From: Bacteroidales bacterium UBA3297
GTDB taxonomy: Bacteria; Bacteroidota; Bacteroidia; Bacteroidales; Paludibacteraceae
Assembly: GCA_002362105.1 (NCBI GenBank)
Contig: DETD01000009.1
Location: 247,105-311,104 of the forward strand
Direction: 5' to 3'
Length of the DNA: 64,000 nt
The translations under genes were made by a program, and so were the position numbers. The notes beneath the pieces are model-generated. The model saw only the letters and a program-made list of their open reading frames with translations. It did no database searches and was not told the origin of the DNA. Shown here piece by piece: positions 26,874 to 35,804 of the stretch. How positions within the stretch are numbered: position 1 is the first letter of the stretch; the number at the start of each line of letters is the position of its first letter.

Positions 26874-27494
26874 TTATAAGCCGTTTATAGTCCTCTGTAG
26901 GTTTTCCAGAAATTTCCCTGCATGGGCTCCGTCCATCTGGGTGTGGTGAAACTGGAAGGAAAGGTTTAAGTGGTAGCGGAAAAAGTGTTTGGTATAGCGG
27001 CCCCAAATAATAAAAGGGTTGTTGAAGATGCCGCTGTACATACCTCCGGCAAATTCCAATTCTGTATCTATAATTGCCGATGTCCCAATAACCATACATT
27101 CTCCCGACAGGTCGCGGTCTATGCATGTTTGAGCCACTTCTGTTGTGTATTTCAGGTAGTCGTGGTTATACTTGTCAAAATCACCGTTAAACTCTATGTC
27201 GCACGAACTTGCCTCTCCGGTGTGGTTTTTCACAATCGTGTTTATGGCAATTTTGTCGAATTGCATCAGTTTGTCACCTTCTGGTAACAGGTAGAATTCT
27301 TTCGTGCCTATAGCGGTCTTCCCTATGCAGTAGTCAAGTAGCATGTTGAATTTCAGGTGCTTCTTTTTTCTGATTTTAACGAGGTTGGTAACGTCTAGCT
27401 TCTTTACAAAAGTAAGCATAGGGTTGGGGGCGTTCTTCCAAATCTCGAATTGTATGCCGCGTGTGGTTGATTGTGGATTAATCTCTTTCTTCAT
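26874..27494 (-). CDS. Chloramphenicol-acetyltransferase-like acyltransferase
   Basis: A 206-residue protein of the CAT fold family, which transfers acetyl groups from acetyl-CoA. The active-site motif FHHTQMDGAHAGKF (HHxxxDG) is near residues 185-198, and an internal IDRDLSGECMVIGT stretch fits the central domain. The ATG at 27494 is chosen over one at 27518 because the promoter -7 element (27516-27523) would overlap the longer start. Many Bacteroidales have chromosomal CAT-like enzymes that do not give resistance, so the substrate is not claimed. Length is close to the family's usual 210-220 residues. Confidence 0.8.
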   Translation of the reverse strand: MKKEINPQSTTRGIQFEIWKNAPNPMLTFVKKLDVTNLVKIRKKKHLKFNMLLDYCIGKTAIGTKEFYLLPEGDKLMQFDKIAINTIVKNHTGEASSCDIEFNGDFDKYNHDYLKYTTEVAQTCIDRDLSGECMVIGTSAIIDTELEFAGGMYSGIFNNPFIIWGRYTKHFFRYHLNLSFQFHHTQMDGAHAGKFLENLQRTINGL

Positions 27495-27515
27495 GTTACC
27501 TTTTTTATGGGACGG

Positions 27516-27523
27516 CAAAAGTA
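27516..27523 (-). promoter_or_regulatory. Promoter -7 element of the CAT-like gene
   Basis: TACTTTTG on the minus strand (complement of 27516-27523) fits TAnnTTTG. It implies a start of transcription near 27508 and so supports translation from 27494. Confidence 0.5.
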
Positions 27524-27600
27524 TTGAAAATTTCCTTATGTAGGTTAATGGTTCGCCTCTTATTGGTGGTTTATCTGGTCAGTGCATCAGATACATTTCT

Positions 27601-27608
27601 TATCTTTG
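27601..27608 (+). promoter_or_regulatory. Promoter -7 element of the orphan gene at 27628
   Basis: TATCTTTG fits TAnnTTTG exactly, 19 nt before the ATG. No clear -33 TTTG was found at the usual spacing. Confidence 0.5.
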
Positions 27609-27627
27609 CGTAACAATTAGATAGAAA

Positions 27628-28236
27628 ATGAAAGAAGATATCGCAAAACTATATAAGGCCGACCTCGAGTACAATGCGGCTAACCCTTTGTTTTCTGACA
27701 AGGACGATGAAATGCTGGGGGAAAGAAAAGAAGGCTATTTTTCTAAAATAGATGACCAAAACGGCAGGAAGTTCCTGTGTCACACTTTCGATAACGGACA
27801 TTGTTATTTTATGAATCCGAACACACGGAAGCTGATGCAGTTTATGGAACTCCGGCCCGACATTTTCCTGCATAAGTTCGTCGAAACATATCTGTCGAAT
27901 TTTATTGCGGGCAATCCGTCCGAGGTTTTTGACCAAGTGGCTGTCAACACCCAGTTTGAGGAAGTGAACGTCAGTAGGGGAGAGGTGCTTGTCGCTAAGT
28001 TTGAGTTAGACCGTGACGAGAACTCGTTGCTGTTGAGTCTGCCTGCATTCAACCAGCCTGACTTGGGATTGAAATTGGTTGAAGGCATCTACCGTTTGTG
28101 CAAGTATTGCGCTTTCCAGATGTTTGTCGGCGATGCGGCTCCTGCAGTAAACGAAGCCTTGGAAAAGGCTGGTGCCGTCTCTGTTGAAGACGAAGAAAAC
28201 ATGTACGAGATTACAGACGAGTGCAAGTTTTCGTGA
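27628..28236 (+). CDS. Hypothetical protein, 202 residues
   Basis: No family recognised. The protein lacks a signal peptide and membrane segments and is acidic (pI probably below 5), so it is likely cytosolic. Visible features are a FDNGHCYFMNPNTRKLMQFMELRP segment (residues 54-78), a beta-rich middle, a C-terminal YRLCKYCAFQMF (two Cys) and an acidic tail (EDEENMYEITDE). It has its own promoter element, and no terminator is evident before the convergent phosphoesterase gene, 82 nt away. Codon use is like that of the host genes rather than of the AT-rich islands. Confidence 0.7.
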   Translation: MKEDIAKLYKADLEYNAANPLFSDKDDEMLGERKEGYFSKIDDQNGRKFLCHTFDNGHCYFMNPNTRKLMQFMELRPDIFLHKFVETYLSNFIAGNPSEVFDQVAVNTQFEEVNVSRGEVLVAKFELDRDENSLLLSLPAFNQPDLGLKLVEGIYRLCKYCAFQMFVGDAAPAVNEALEKAGAVSVEDEENMYEITDECKFS

Positions 28237-28318
28237 TTTTTCCTTCGTAAAGGCTGTTTAGTTAGTGGTACAGCATTCTTTCACAGGTTTTGTTTAACTC
28301 CTGCTTGCAAAGAACCTG

Positions 28319-30130
28319 CTATTTTACCTCTTGGCCTTTTGCGTTGAACAGCTTGTCACCTTTCACAATGATCAGTTGTCCGTCGATGATGAACTTGCCG
28401 GTTTTCTGTTCTAAACCGTTAGCCGGAATGGCGCTGTCTTTAGTCGTCTCGCCTTCTATCAATAGTTTGAATGCAGGGGTGTTTCCGCTGGACTCGGTTA
28501 GGTACCAGCGTTGTGGTTGAAGGAAGATGCCCGCATTGCCCTTGGCCTCATTGCCAACGGTTGTAAACTGGCCAGACGAAAGGCTAAGGCATTTGTTTTT
28601 GTACATAAAACTGCCCGTCAGTCCCGCATAGGTACCACGCAGGGTAAAACCCGTTTGCGGACTGCTTTGGCCCTCAACTGGCATTACGCTGGTTTTGTCA
28701 GAGTCCTTTATGCTCGATGTGATGGTATACTGCCCGGTTGGCAGTTCGTCTTTCAGTCTGATTAGTGCCGGAGTGTTCTTTTCCAGTAGGTCACCTTCTT
28801 TCAGGAGGGTAAAGCGCAGGCTTTCGTCGTTAGCCGAGTGGAACTTGGCAATTTCGCAAATACCGCTCCAGTCGGCGTACTGCATATCAAATGGCACGTA
28901 CAGGGTTTGCCAGTTGTTGTCGCTGAAGTTGCGCGTATACAGTACTTCGGGGTAGGCGCTTTCTTCTAGCTGGAATTGAGTCGTGCCGTCGTATATCTCA
29001 TACTGGTCTACATCGCTGTTCATCATGGCAATGCCTGCTGCAATGGTGGAACCATAGTTGGTGTTGGCCCAGGTTGTCAGTTCGTCTTTCGAAATTGTTT
29101 GCAGATCCTCTTTTCCAACCTTTGTTTGAATCATTGTCGACGTAGAACTTGCCAGCTGGTTGTTTGGTGTGTCAAACACCAGGGTGCGCATCCAGTTCGG
29201 ATAGGTCGACAAGCCTCCTGTTGTCAATTCTGTCAGTGTGAAGTCTTCTCCTTCCGAGTTCTTTACGGTTTTGTTTTGCGTGTGGTGAATGTGGAAGTGG
29301 CCTGTCAGCACATACTGTATCTGGGCGTCAGCAAAAGCCTTTAGCAGGTCCGTATTGGTTACGGCATCTTCATCGGTCCCGTCAACCGGGTGCTTTGTGT
29401 ACTTCATATTCAGCAGTGTCGATTGTGCCAGAATAGACTGACCTACAACGTGCTCAATTAGCTGGTGGTGGACCATGCACACCACCATTTTCCCCTTTTC
29501 CCGGAGTGCCGCCGCTTGTGCCGTCATCCAGTCGATTGTCGATTTGCGGAGGCAACCGTCGCTGTAGTAGGTTGGTGTTGTACCATAGATGTTGGCGTCT
29601 AAACCGATGATGGCCAGATTGGTACCTTTCAGGCTTCCAGCCCAGGATAGTGATTGCGCATCGCGGCTGATGTTCTCCAGATGGCTGTCTTTTCCCATGC
29701 CGAAGGCCCCGTATAGAGTCTTGAATTGATCAGGAGTGACGTTCGCGCCATTGGCGTCTTCCGAATATGGATTCTGTATGTCGTGGTTTCCAGGAATAAC
29801 CAGCACAGGAATACCTTCCGCCTCAATTTCCGCTAGTGCGGCCACCATTTGTGAGTGTCCGCTTTCCTCGCCATTGAAGGTCATATCGCCACACACTAGT
29901 AAGGCCTCGGGCTTAGCCTCGACGATGGTCTCAACCGCCTTTGCAAAGATAGTCGGACTTATTTTGTCCAGTTTCCCGCCCTTGTTTGCAGTAAGTTTAT
30001 CGGCATTTTCCGTTGTCAGCAGGTGTGGGTCGCTGATGACCATCACACGGGTCAGGTCTTTTACTTGATTCTTGGCGTTGGGTGCCACGATGCACAGCAT
30101 GCATACAAAAACAAGAATTATTTTTTTCAT
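28319..30130 (-). CDS. Secreted metallophosphoesterase
   Basis: A 603-residue exported calcineurin-like phosphoesterase. A signal peptide (about residues 1-19) precedes the catalytic domain with all metal motifs in order: VISDPHLL near 31, CGDMTFNGE near 79, VIPGNHDIQNP near 111, MVHHQLIEH near 219 and TGHFHIHHT near 276. A beta-rich C-terminal part follows, and the last 30 residues (DGQLIIVKGDKLFNAKGQEVK region) resemble the short C-terminal motif common to exported Bacteroidales proteins. It could hydrolyse phosphomonoesters or diesters outside the inner membrane; the substrate is unknown. It is transcribed alone from a promoter at about 30156. Confidence 0.88.
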   Translation of the reverse strand: MKKIILVFVCMLCIVAPNAKNQVKDLTRVMVISDPHLLTTENADKLTANKGGKLDKISPTIFAKAVETIVEAKPEALLVCGDMTFNGEESGHSQMVAALAEIEAEGIPVLVIPGNHDIQNPYSEDANGANVTPDQFKTLYGAFGMGKDSHLENISRDAQSLSWAGSLKGTNLAIIGLDANIYGTTPTYYSDGCLRKSTIDWMTAQAAALREKGKMVVCMVHHQLIEHVVGQSILAQSTLLNMKYTKHPVDGTDEDAVTNTDLLKAFADAQIQYVLTGHFHIHHTQNKTVKNSEGEDFTLTELTTGGLSTYPNWMRTLVFDTPNNQLASSTSTMIQTKVGKEDLQTISKDELTTWANTNYGSTIAAGIAMMNSDVDQYEIYDGTTQFQLEESAYPEVLYTRNFSDNNWQTLYVPFDMQYADWSGICEIAKFHSANDESLRFTLLKEGDLLEKNTPALIRLKDELPTGQYTITSSIKDSDKTSVMPVEGQSSPQTGFTLRGTYAGLTGSFMYKNKCLSLSSGQFTTVGNEAKGNAGIFLQPQRWYLTESSGNTPAFKLLIEGETTKDSAIPANGLEQKTGKFIIDGQLIIVKGDKLFNAKGQEVK

Positions 30131-30155
30131 GTCAAATGAATTTCGGAATCTGGCA

Positions 30156-30163
30156 CAAAGGTA
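30156..30163 (-). promoter_or_regulatory. Promoter -7 element of the metallophosphoesterase
   Basis: TACCTTTG on the minus strand (complement of 30156-30163) fits TAnnTTTG and lies 25 nt before the ATG at 30130. Confidence 0.5.
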
Positions 30164-30293
30164 CTTACAATATTTTTAGGTCACTACCGTCTCGTTAAAG
30201 AATTTTGTTGAGGGGGAAGATGAGTTTTTATACTGCCTTTACAAATTGTGGCAGTATTGGTTGATGCATTCTTTATGATTAACATAGAAGTCA

Positions 30294-31058
30294 TTAATGG
30301 CTTCTATTACTTATGTATTTATTGATTGCATCCGCCCATTCTTTAAACAACATTCCATTATATGTAGAACTGAATGTATTACAACATTCTGACATAATCT
30401 GCATTGGCCGTTTGCCTTGGGCAATTAGTTGATCAACAAATGTCTTTACAATTGGGTCGTTATTAATATCGCTTAAAATGCCGATGAGTTCTGCATCAGA
30501 AATGTTTTCACCTTCTGGACCATTGGAATCGTTGTCTGTCGACGGATCATTAACCGACGGAGCGTCATTTTCCAATTGAGGGAAATGCACTTCTATCATC
30601 TCCAAGAATCTCGCTGTGTCACACCTTTTGAAAAGAACATATACATCACCATTTGTTAATTGAGCCTCTACAATTCGTCCTTCTTCGACAGAATCTTGGA
30701 CATTCTGTCGACAAAAGAACGATACATAACTTTTTTTATTCAGACGAGCCCTAACCTTAATAGGATCCCAGCAAACAAATAGATCATTACCTACATCATA
30801 ACCGAGGAAAAGAAATCGCTCATCTCCTTCGACTCTGTCAAATTCTGGACGCTGAGGCAATTGTGCTCTCGTTGTATTCTGAGGATATGGATTTCCAGCA
30901 TAAGAGACGCATTTGAAATACACCGCATATTTTTGACCATTAAATGCAAAATGCAACACGACACCATCATCATTAGTGCGCATTTCAAAAAGAACGTTTT
31001 GTTCTATGCTATCCAAGAACTTATCGATAAGTTCTTTGCCTTTAGGGTATACTGTCAT
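30294..31058 (-). CDS. Unknown protein, last gene of the Dcm/MORC/Z1/DUF4420 operon
   Basis: A 254-residue soluble protein of no recognised family. The first 150 residues form an alpha/beta domain with alternating hydrophobic strands (VVLHFAFNGQKYAVYFKCVSY; FLFLGYDVGNDLFVCWDP; SYVSFFCRQNVQ; DVYVLFKRCDTARFLEMIE). After an acidic, Asp/Asn/Ser-rich linker (about 166-186) comes a small helical domain. The start overlaps the stop of the DUF4420 nuclease gene by 4 bp, so it belongs to the restriction operon. The context suggests a specificity or accessory subunit, or a modified-base reader; this is inference. Two parts joined by a flexible linker are consistent with a DNA-binding plus partner-binding role. 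Confidence 0.75.
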   Translation of the reverse strand: MTVYPKGKELIDKFLDSIEQNVLFEMRTNDDGVVLHFAFNGQKYAVYFKCVSYAGNPYPQNTTRAQLPQRPEFDRVEGDERFLFLGYDVGNDLFVCWDPIKVRARLNKKSYVSFFCRQNVQDSVEEGRIVEAQLTNGDVYVLFKRCDTARFLEMIEVHFPQLENDAPSVNDPSTDNDSNGPEGENISDAELIGILSDINNDPIVKTFVDQLIAQGKRPMQIMSECCNTFSSTYNGMLFKEWADAINKYISNRSH

Positions 31059-32041
31059 AATCCTAGACTTTTGTGTAATCGACCTTTAATAGACTCTGGT
31101 TCAATGAGTTCGACACTGGTAAGATCGGACAGAAAATGAACATTAGAAACACCTATGGGTACATTGGATATATCTATCGATGGAATATCCTTATAATTGA
31201 AATAACACAACGAATCTACTGCCTGTGAATAATCGAAGTAGGATGTTCTTACCGTGTCAATATTTTCTCCCAAAGTCTTGATAATCATCGATTTCAATTT
31301 CTCAACAGACTCATTATTTTTCAAACGTGAAATTATCGACTCCTCAATATCAAAAAGGGTTTTCCCGATGCCTGTCTTTATAACAAACACTGACGCTATT
31401 AGGAGTTGTGATCCGTCGTTGGGGTTGAGTTGTTCCAATGCAAATTCGTGACAACGAGACACTTTACTTGTTGACTTGACCTCAATTTTATCTAATCCAT
31501 CGTTGAAGTCGTATTTATCATTAGCAGACACATGCCAAGCACTTATGAGATAATCAGGATCTTTAGACTGTTCAATGACAAGCATTTCTGCCCAAAGTCC
31601 TTGAAGAGTAGAAGCTGAATAAGTTGCTGCACCCATAAACAATTGAATTAGTTTTGAGACCTCGTCACGCAACTGTGCAGTAGAAGGATAGTCTGGCAAC
31701 TTAGCTAAAACGAGCGAGAACACGTCAAGAAAATACTTGGTAAAGTCTTTCTTGAGAGATTTCAACTTAACAAGGCAATATACGTGTGACTCCGATTTTC
31801 GTTCATCAGAATCGTCAAGTTTGCAATTGCGATTAAACTGAACATCTATGAGTTCAAGATGGACATCTGTCGTGGATTTATTATCAGAACACTCTACAAA
31901 GAAAATGGGGAAACCCTCTTCTGAACAGCCTAATCGATGACGAGAACCTTCCCAAACAGAAATAACACGATAAGTTTCACTATCATCAGATTTTGTTCCA
32001 ATGAGTTTGATAAACTTACCATATAATGAGTTTACTTCCAT
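31055..32041 (-). CDS. PD-(D/E)XK motif protein (DUF4420), restriction nuclease subunit
   Basis: A 328-residue protein of the DUF4420 family, which has a PD-(D/E)XK nuclease fold. The probable catalytic core is at about residues 174-190: YDFND then KIEVKSTSKVSR, giving Asp and the E-x-K pair. An N-terminal beta-rich domain (about 1-100) precedes a helical segment and the nuclease core. It lies 11 bp after the Z1 gene and overlaps the next gene by 4 bp. In known systems of this type the DUF4420 protein is the likely DNA-cleaving component working with the Z1 and MORC-like ATPases. Confidence 0.85.
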   Translation of the reverse strand: MEVNSLYGKFIKLIGTKSDDSETYRVISVWEGSRHRLGCSEEGFPIFFVECSDNKSTTDVHLELIDVQFNRNCKLDDSDERKSESHVYCLVKLKSLKKDFTKYFLDVFSLVLAKLPDYPSTAQLRDEVSKLIQLFMGAATYSASTLQGLWAEMLVIEQSKDPDYLISAWHVSANDKYDFNDGLDKIEVKSTSKVSRCHEFALEQLNPNDGSQLLIASVFVIKTGIGKTLFDIEESIISRLKNNESVEKLKSMIIKTLGENIDTVRTSYFDYSQAVDSLCYFNYKDIPSIDISNVPIGVSNVHFLSDLTSVELIEPESIKGRLHKSLGL

Positions 32042-32052
32042 AATGATTCGAT

Positions 32053-34254
32053 TTAATATTCATCACCTTCGTCTTCGTCATCCTCTGCACCTTCAGTAGC
32101 TACGTATCCTTGCTCCAACAATTCAGGATAATAGATAGCAAAATTATAGAATGGAGATTTGTGATACTTAACAGAAGAGGCCTCTTTGATCTGAATGTGA
32201 TGTAGCTGGAATGTAATGGTCGTATCCGATTTGAATGCTTTATCTCCAGGATAAGCAATACCCCCATCAATTGAGCGACCTGCTTGTAAATTTAACGGGA
32301 GACCGTTGGACAATTTACGTTCACGGATAGTTCCGCATGACATGTCATAAACAATGACATTGTCAATCTTCTCGTTCTCTTTCAAAAATGTAAGATACTG
32401 AATAGTAGCAATTTTGCGAGTTATATTGGGAAGATCTTGGAATCCAATTTCTCTAAAGAAATCAATAAATTCATCAACGTCAACTTGGGCAAAACGATGT
32501 TTACGTATCTGAGTTCCATAGCCTTCGCACAAATTCCAATCGGTAATGGAATTCCTGAATTTCTCAACTACAATTGAGTTCTTCTGCATTAGTTCAATAG
32601 TACGCAATTGTCTCCACCCAACCATCTTATTTCTGATGAGTCTCGATGAAAGAATGTTAGTACGAGTCGGCTTGAGAATTGGACTGATAGCCATAACCTT
32701 CTTAGCTTTAGCAAAATCTTTCAATGTTTTACATTGACGAAGATTGCTTCTAAGCATTTCTTCGTGATCAACGTATGCATTGAATTCTTCAATGCTCTTT
32801 TTCGGCAAATATATGCGTATTATGTCGCTATACTTCTTTTTGTAGCCGAAGAAACGGCAACGCTGCTCAATCGTGTCTGCAGTAGACTTTCCGCGCGGAG
32901 AACGAGGCATATAAGTCATAGATAGATGCTCTACGGTGAACCCTCTGTTGAGCATGTCAGCACCAACAAGGATATGAGCCTCTGTGCTATCTTCCCATTC
33001 TATATCGTTTTTCGTGTTACCCTGAATTAAGTAAGTAGCTTTGTTTCTAATCACTTTAGGCATTACATCCATGACTTCTTCAAACGATGGTTTATTCTCT
33101 ACATACTTTGTAATCTCGTCGTAAGCATCACGGACCTTTAGTTCAAATGCTGGGCGGGAAATATCATTAACACTGGTGCGGAACATATTACTCCATTCAC
33201 TAATGACATTATCTGTCCACAGTTTAAACTTCTCGTTAGAATCTTGACTACCATCTATATGGATCATCATAGACAAGAACTTCAGTCGTTTTTGAATTCG
33301 TACAACAACAGCAACACTTACAAGAAACTGCATAAGAGACCTTTCAAATGATGCAGGACGGTCCAACAGTGGATTGCGGCTCTTGTGATATACTTCACCT
33401 TCAGGAATTTCAATAACGTACTGATGTGTAGGGTCTTGAAAAAAGAACTTACCTCCAGTATACCCTTTGCCTTCTGTCAAGACTGTATGATACTTTGGAG
33501 ACAAAATGTCGTTATTGTCAATAAGAAACGCAGCTTGAGGAGTAGCAGTATACTGCACGTATGAGTGGCAAGGCAACGACTTTTTCAGTTCGTTAATGCT
33601 TGAGTATGTACGGCTATAATCATCTTCTTCCCAATCCTCTTTTTGGGAATTACGTTGAGCATAGGTATTGAAACTTGATTGGTCTGCCTCGTCATCAATT
33701 ATGAGCACAGCTTTCCCTGAAAGCATATTTTGAACCTCAGAATTCTGGAAAATAGTTGCTAACTCATTTATGTGCTTATAGTGCTTCAATATAGGGAATA
33801 GCAGTGTGTAATCATCAACACTAAGATAATCTTTGACATCAGCAGCCGTTGTCTGACCATCTTTGAATAAGTGAAAATAGTCAACACTGTTGTCCAATTT
33901 CTTCATAATATCATTGCGAAGACGTTTGTAAGTCTGATCTTGCAGGTTGGTCTTTGTTCCTGTCAAGTAAATCACAGCACGAAATCCGTTGTCTGCGGCT
34001 AGAGTTGTGAGAACCGTGAATGACATGGTTTTTCCACTCTGTACATAGCCGACAGCAATATTGGTTATACTATCATTATTGCCAGGGAATATACAATGAC
34101 TCAAAATATCTTGCGCTTCAGAGATAAGATTAGTCTTGCTCTCCTCGTCAACATCAAGTGTGTCAACAAGACCTAACGTTTTTTCGCCTATCTTGGGAAT
34201 TGTATTGTATGTGTGGTTTGTGTCTGAGACCACCGTTATAGTTTCGGTACCCAT
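32053..34254 (-). CDS. Z1-domain ATPase (helicase-like restriction subunit)
   Basis: A 733-residue superfamily-2-like ATPase with the Z1 domain. Walker A is VGYVQSGKTMS near residues 67-77, Walker B VLIIDDEADQ near 183-192, a Ser-Tyr-Thr-Ala motif III-like segment (YVQYTATPQAA) near 231, and a motif VI-like TIEQRCRFFGYKK near 464. The C-terminal 250 residues hold the Z1-specific region. The protein ends in a very acidic tail (EDDEDEGDEY). It should couple ATP hydrolysis to movement along, or remodelling of, DNA in the restriction complex. It starts 5 bp after the MORC-like gene, and its length is slightly below some family members of 800-900 residues. Confidence 0.9.
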   Translation of the reverse strand: MGTETITVVSDTNHTYNTIPKIGEKTLGLVDTLDVDEESKTNLISEAQDILSHCIFPGNNDSITNIAVGYVQSGKTMSFTVLTTLAADNGFRAVIYLTGTKTNLQDQTYKRLRNDIMKKLDNSVDYFHLFKDGQTTAADVKDYLSVDDYTLLFPILKHYKHINELATIFQNSEVQNMLSGKAVLIIDDEADQSSFNTYAQRNSQKEDWEEDDYSRTYSSINELKKSLPCHSYVQYTATPQAAFLIDNNDILSPKYHTVLTEGKGYTGGKFFFQDPTHQYVIEIPEGEVYHKSRNPLLDRPASFERSLMQFLVSVAVVVRIQKRLKFLSMMIHIDGSQDSNEKFKLWTDNVISEWSNMFRTSVNDISRPAFELKVRDAYDEITKYVENKPSFEEVMDVMPKVIRNKATYLIQGNTKNDIEWEDSTEAHILVGADMLNRGFTVEHLSMTYMPRSPRGKSTADTIEQRCRFFGYKKKYSDIIRIYLPKKSIEEFNAYVDHEEMLRSNLRQCKTLKDFAKAKKVMAISPILKPTRTNILSSRLIRNKMVGWRQLRTIELMQKNSIVVEKFRNSITDWNLCEGYGTQIRKHRFAQVDVDEFIDFFREIGFQDLPNITRKIATIQYLTFLKENEKIDNVIVYDMSCGTIRERKLSNGLPLNLQAGRSIDGGIAYPGDKAFKSDTTITFQLHHIQIKEASSVKYHKSPFYNFAIYYPELLEQGYVATEGAEDDEDEGDEY

Positions 34255-34259
34255 ATAGC

Positions 34260-35804
34260 CTAGAAATTTCCAATTATATTATTCAGAATGTCTCTATATG
34301 CCTTAGCTGGACTAGAAAGTCCTTTACTATTCATCAGTATTTCTGTTGCTACAAGAGCTTGTATGATATGTAGCATAGGTCCTGCACTATCCTCATCTTT
34401 TAGAAGTTCGTTATAACACGAGAAATACGGATTATCCATATATAGATTGACAACATAACTATTCGCAGAGCCACTTGATTCAACAGAATAAAAACCCATA
34501 CCGCCTGAGTGTTTCACAAAACGTATCTCCACACAGAAATTCTTGCCATCAATCGACATCTGTTTTTTGATAGGCTTCTGCAATAGATTGCTCTCGGGGA
34601 TTTCAAAAAGAGTTAACTGCTTGGAGTTTGCAGTATCTGAAACACTATGCGTTGTTACATGTTCTGTTTTTGAGACAGGAGGAGGAGTGGTCACTATGTT
34701 TACTGGCTGCGTTAGCTTCTTAGCCATCGCATTGACTGCTTTTTCTTCAGCCTTTTTCGGGTCATCTTCCTTTCGATAATGTTCCGCTTGGCCGAAAATA
34801 TCAATAGTACTTTCGTGCTTTATTTCCTTGGCAAGTTCCTCAATGAATGCTTGAAATTGGTCATCTTCGGTAAATGAACTTTTTGTAAAACTTACCTCAA
34901 ACCCTTCAATTTCAATCTCGCCAAATATTCGTTTATATTGAGGAGATCCAACATTACCACATAAAGCCTTCGGACGATATTTATCATCAGAACTAGTACC
35001 TATTGTACGACCACGACGAAACAGAAGAAATCCATTTTGATCTGCTGTACTTTGCTTTTCGAGAACAGCAACAAAGCCCTTTGCCTTTTGATTGCCAAAA
35101 GTGTAATCAAAAGGATAAATCCATTCAATTTCCTCGTTTATATTCTTGTTTTTATAATACGGGGCCTTAAGGATCTTAGGTGCTTGGTACTTTTGTAATT
35201 CTCCGTTTATATACAAATCAAGAATTCCATTACGAATAAACTGAGAATAAATGCTACAAAGATGATTCTTGACGAAACCGATTTGCCTTGAGGTCGGTTT
35301 GTTACTTGATAACTGTGTTAACGTTATTCGAGTATAATGTTTATTAACATCAACATACTCTTCTTCAACGTCGAGATCTGTTTTTTCGCCATCTATCACA
35401 TCTTGCAGGTCGAATTCAAAAGTTTTCTTCAAATTTTCTCCATAAGCAGTGGATTCTACGACCCAATGATCTGAGAGCCAAATAGAAGAGACTTTCATGC
35501 CCATACCGAACTCATTCAAGCCTTTTACGTCGAGAGGTACTTGAGCAAGTTCAAACGCACGTTGATAGTTTTCCTTTTCAATACCAAAAGCATTATCTGT
35601 GATACGAATACAGTCTTCTGAAAAGTCAACATTGACACGCACCTTTCCATTGGGATTGATTTTAGACAAGACATCTTTGTGGTGTTCAAAACTTGATATG
35701 GAATTATCAATGTATTCCGCCAGTGCATACTGAACCTTGTTTTCAACATGACGGAAAACCTGATACACCAGAGGCTTGGTTGCTATAGAAACAGATTCTT
35801 TCAT
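34260..35804 (-). CDS. MORC/MutL-like GHKL ATPase of a restriction system
   Basis: A 514-residue GHKL ATPase. The N box is ALAEYIDNSISSFE near residues 28-41, G1 is ITDNAFGIEKEN near 73, and G2 is LNEFGMGMKVSSIWLSD near 95. An S5-like domain follows to about residue 330, then a low-complexity linker and a C-terminal domain from about 410. This is the architecture of the bacterial MORC-like proteins found in restriction systems with m5C methylases, Z1 and nuclease genes. The start codon overlaps the methylase stop by 4 bp. It is predicted to act as an ATP-gated DNA clamp or sensor; the details are unknown. Confidence 0.9.
   Translation of the reverse strand: MKESVSIATKPLVYQVFRHVENKVQYALAEYIDNSISSFEHHKDVLSKINPNGKVRVNVDFSEDCIRITDNAFGIEKENYQRAFELAQVPLDVKGLNEFGMGMKVSSIWLSDHWVVESTAYGENLKKTFEFDLQDVIDGEKTDLDVEEEYVDVNKHYTRITLTQLSSNKPTSRQIGFVKNHLCSIYSQFIRNGILDLYINGELQKYQAPKILKAPYYKNKNINEEIEWIYPFDYTFGNQKAKGFVAVLEKQSTADQNGFLLFRRGRTIGTSSDDKYRPKALCGNVGSPQYKRIFGEIEIEGFEVSFTKSSFTEDDQFQAFIEELAKEIKHESTIDIFGQAEHYRKEDDPKKAEEKAVNAMAKKLTQPVNIVTTPPPVSKTEHVTTHSVSDTANSKQLTLFEIPESNLLQKPIKKQMSIDGKNFCVEIRFVKHSGGMGFYSVESSGSANSYVVNLYMDNPYFSCYNELLKDEDSAGPMLHIIQALVATEILMNSKGLSSPAKAYRDILNNIIGNF

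Noticed and set aside
26874..27494. CAT-like gene considered as a chloramphenicol-resistance determinant on a mobile element
   Set aside because: The HHxxxDG motif supports the family only. Many chromosomal Bacteroidales CAT-like enzymes do not confer resistance, and no transposase is nearby.
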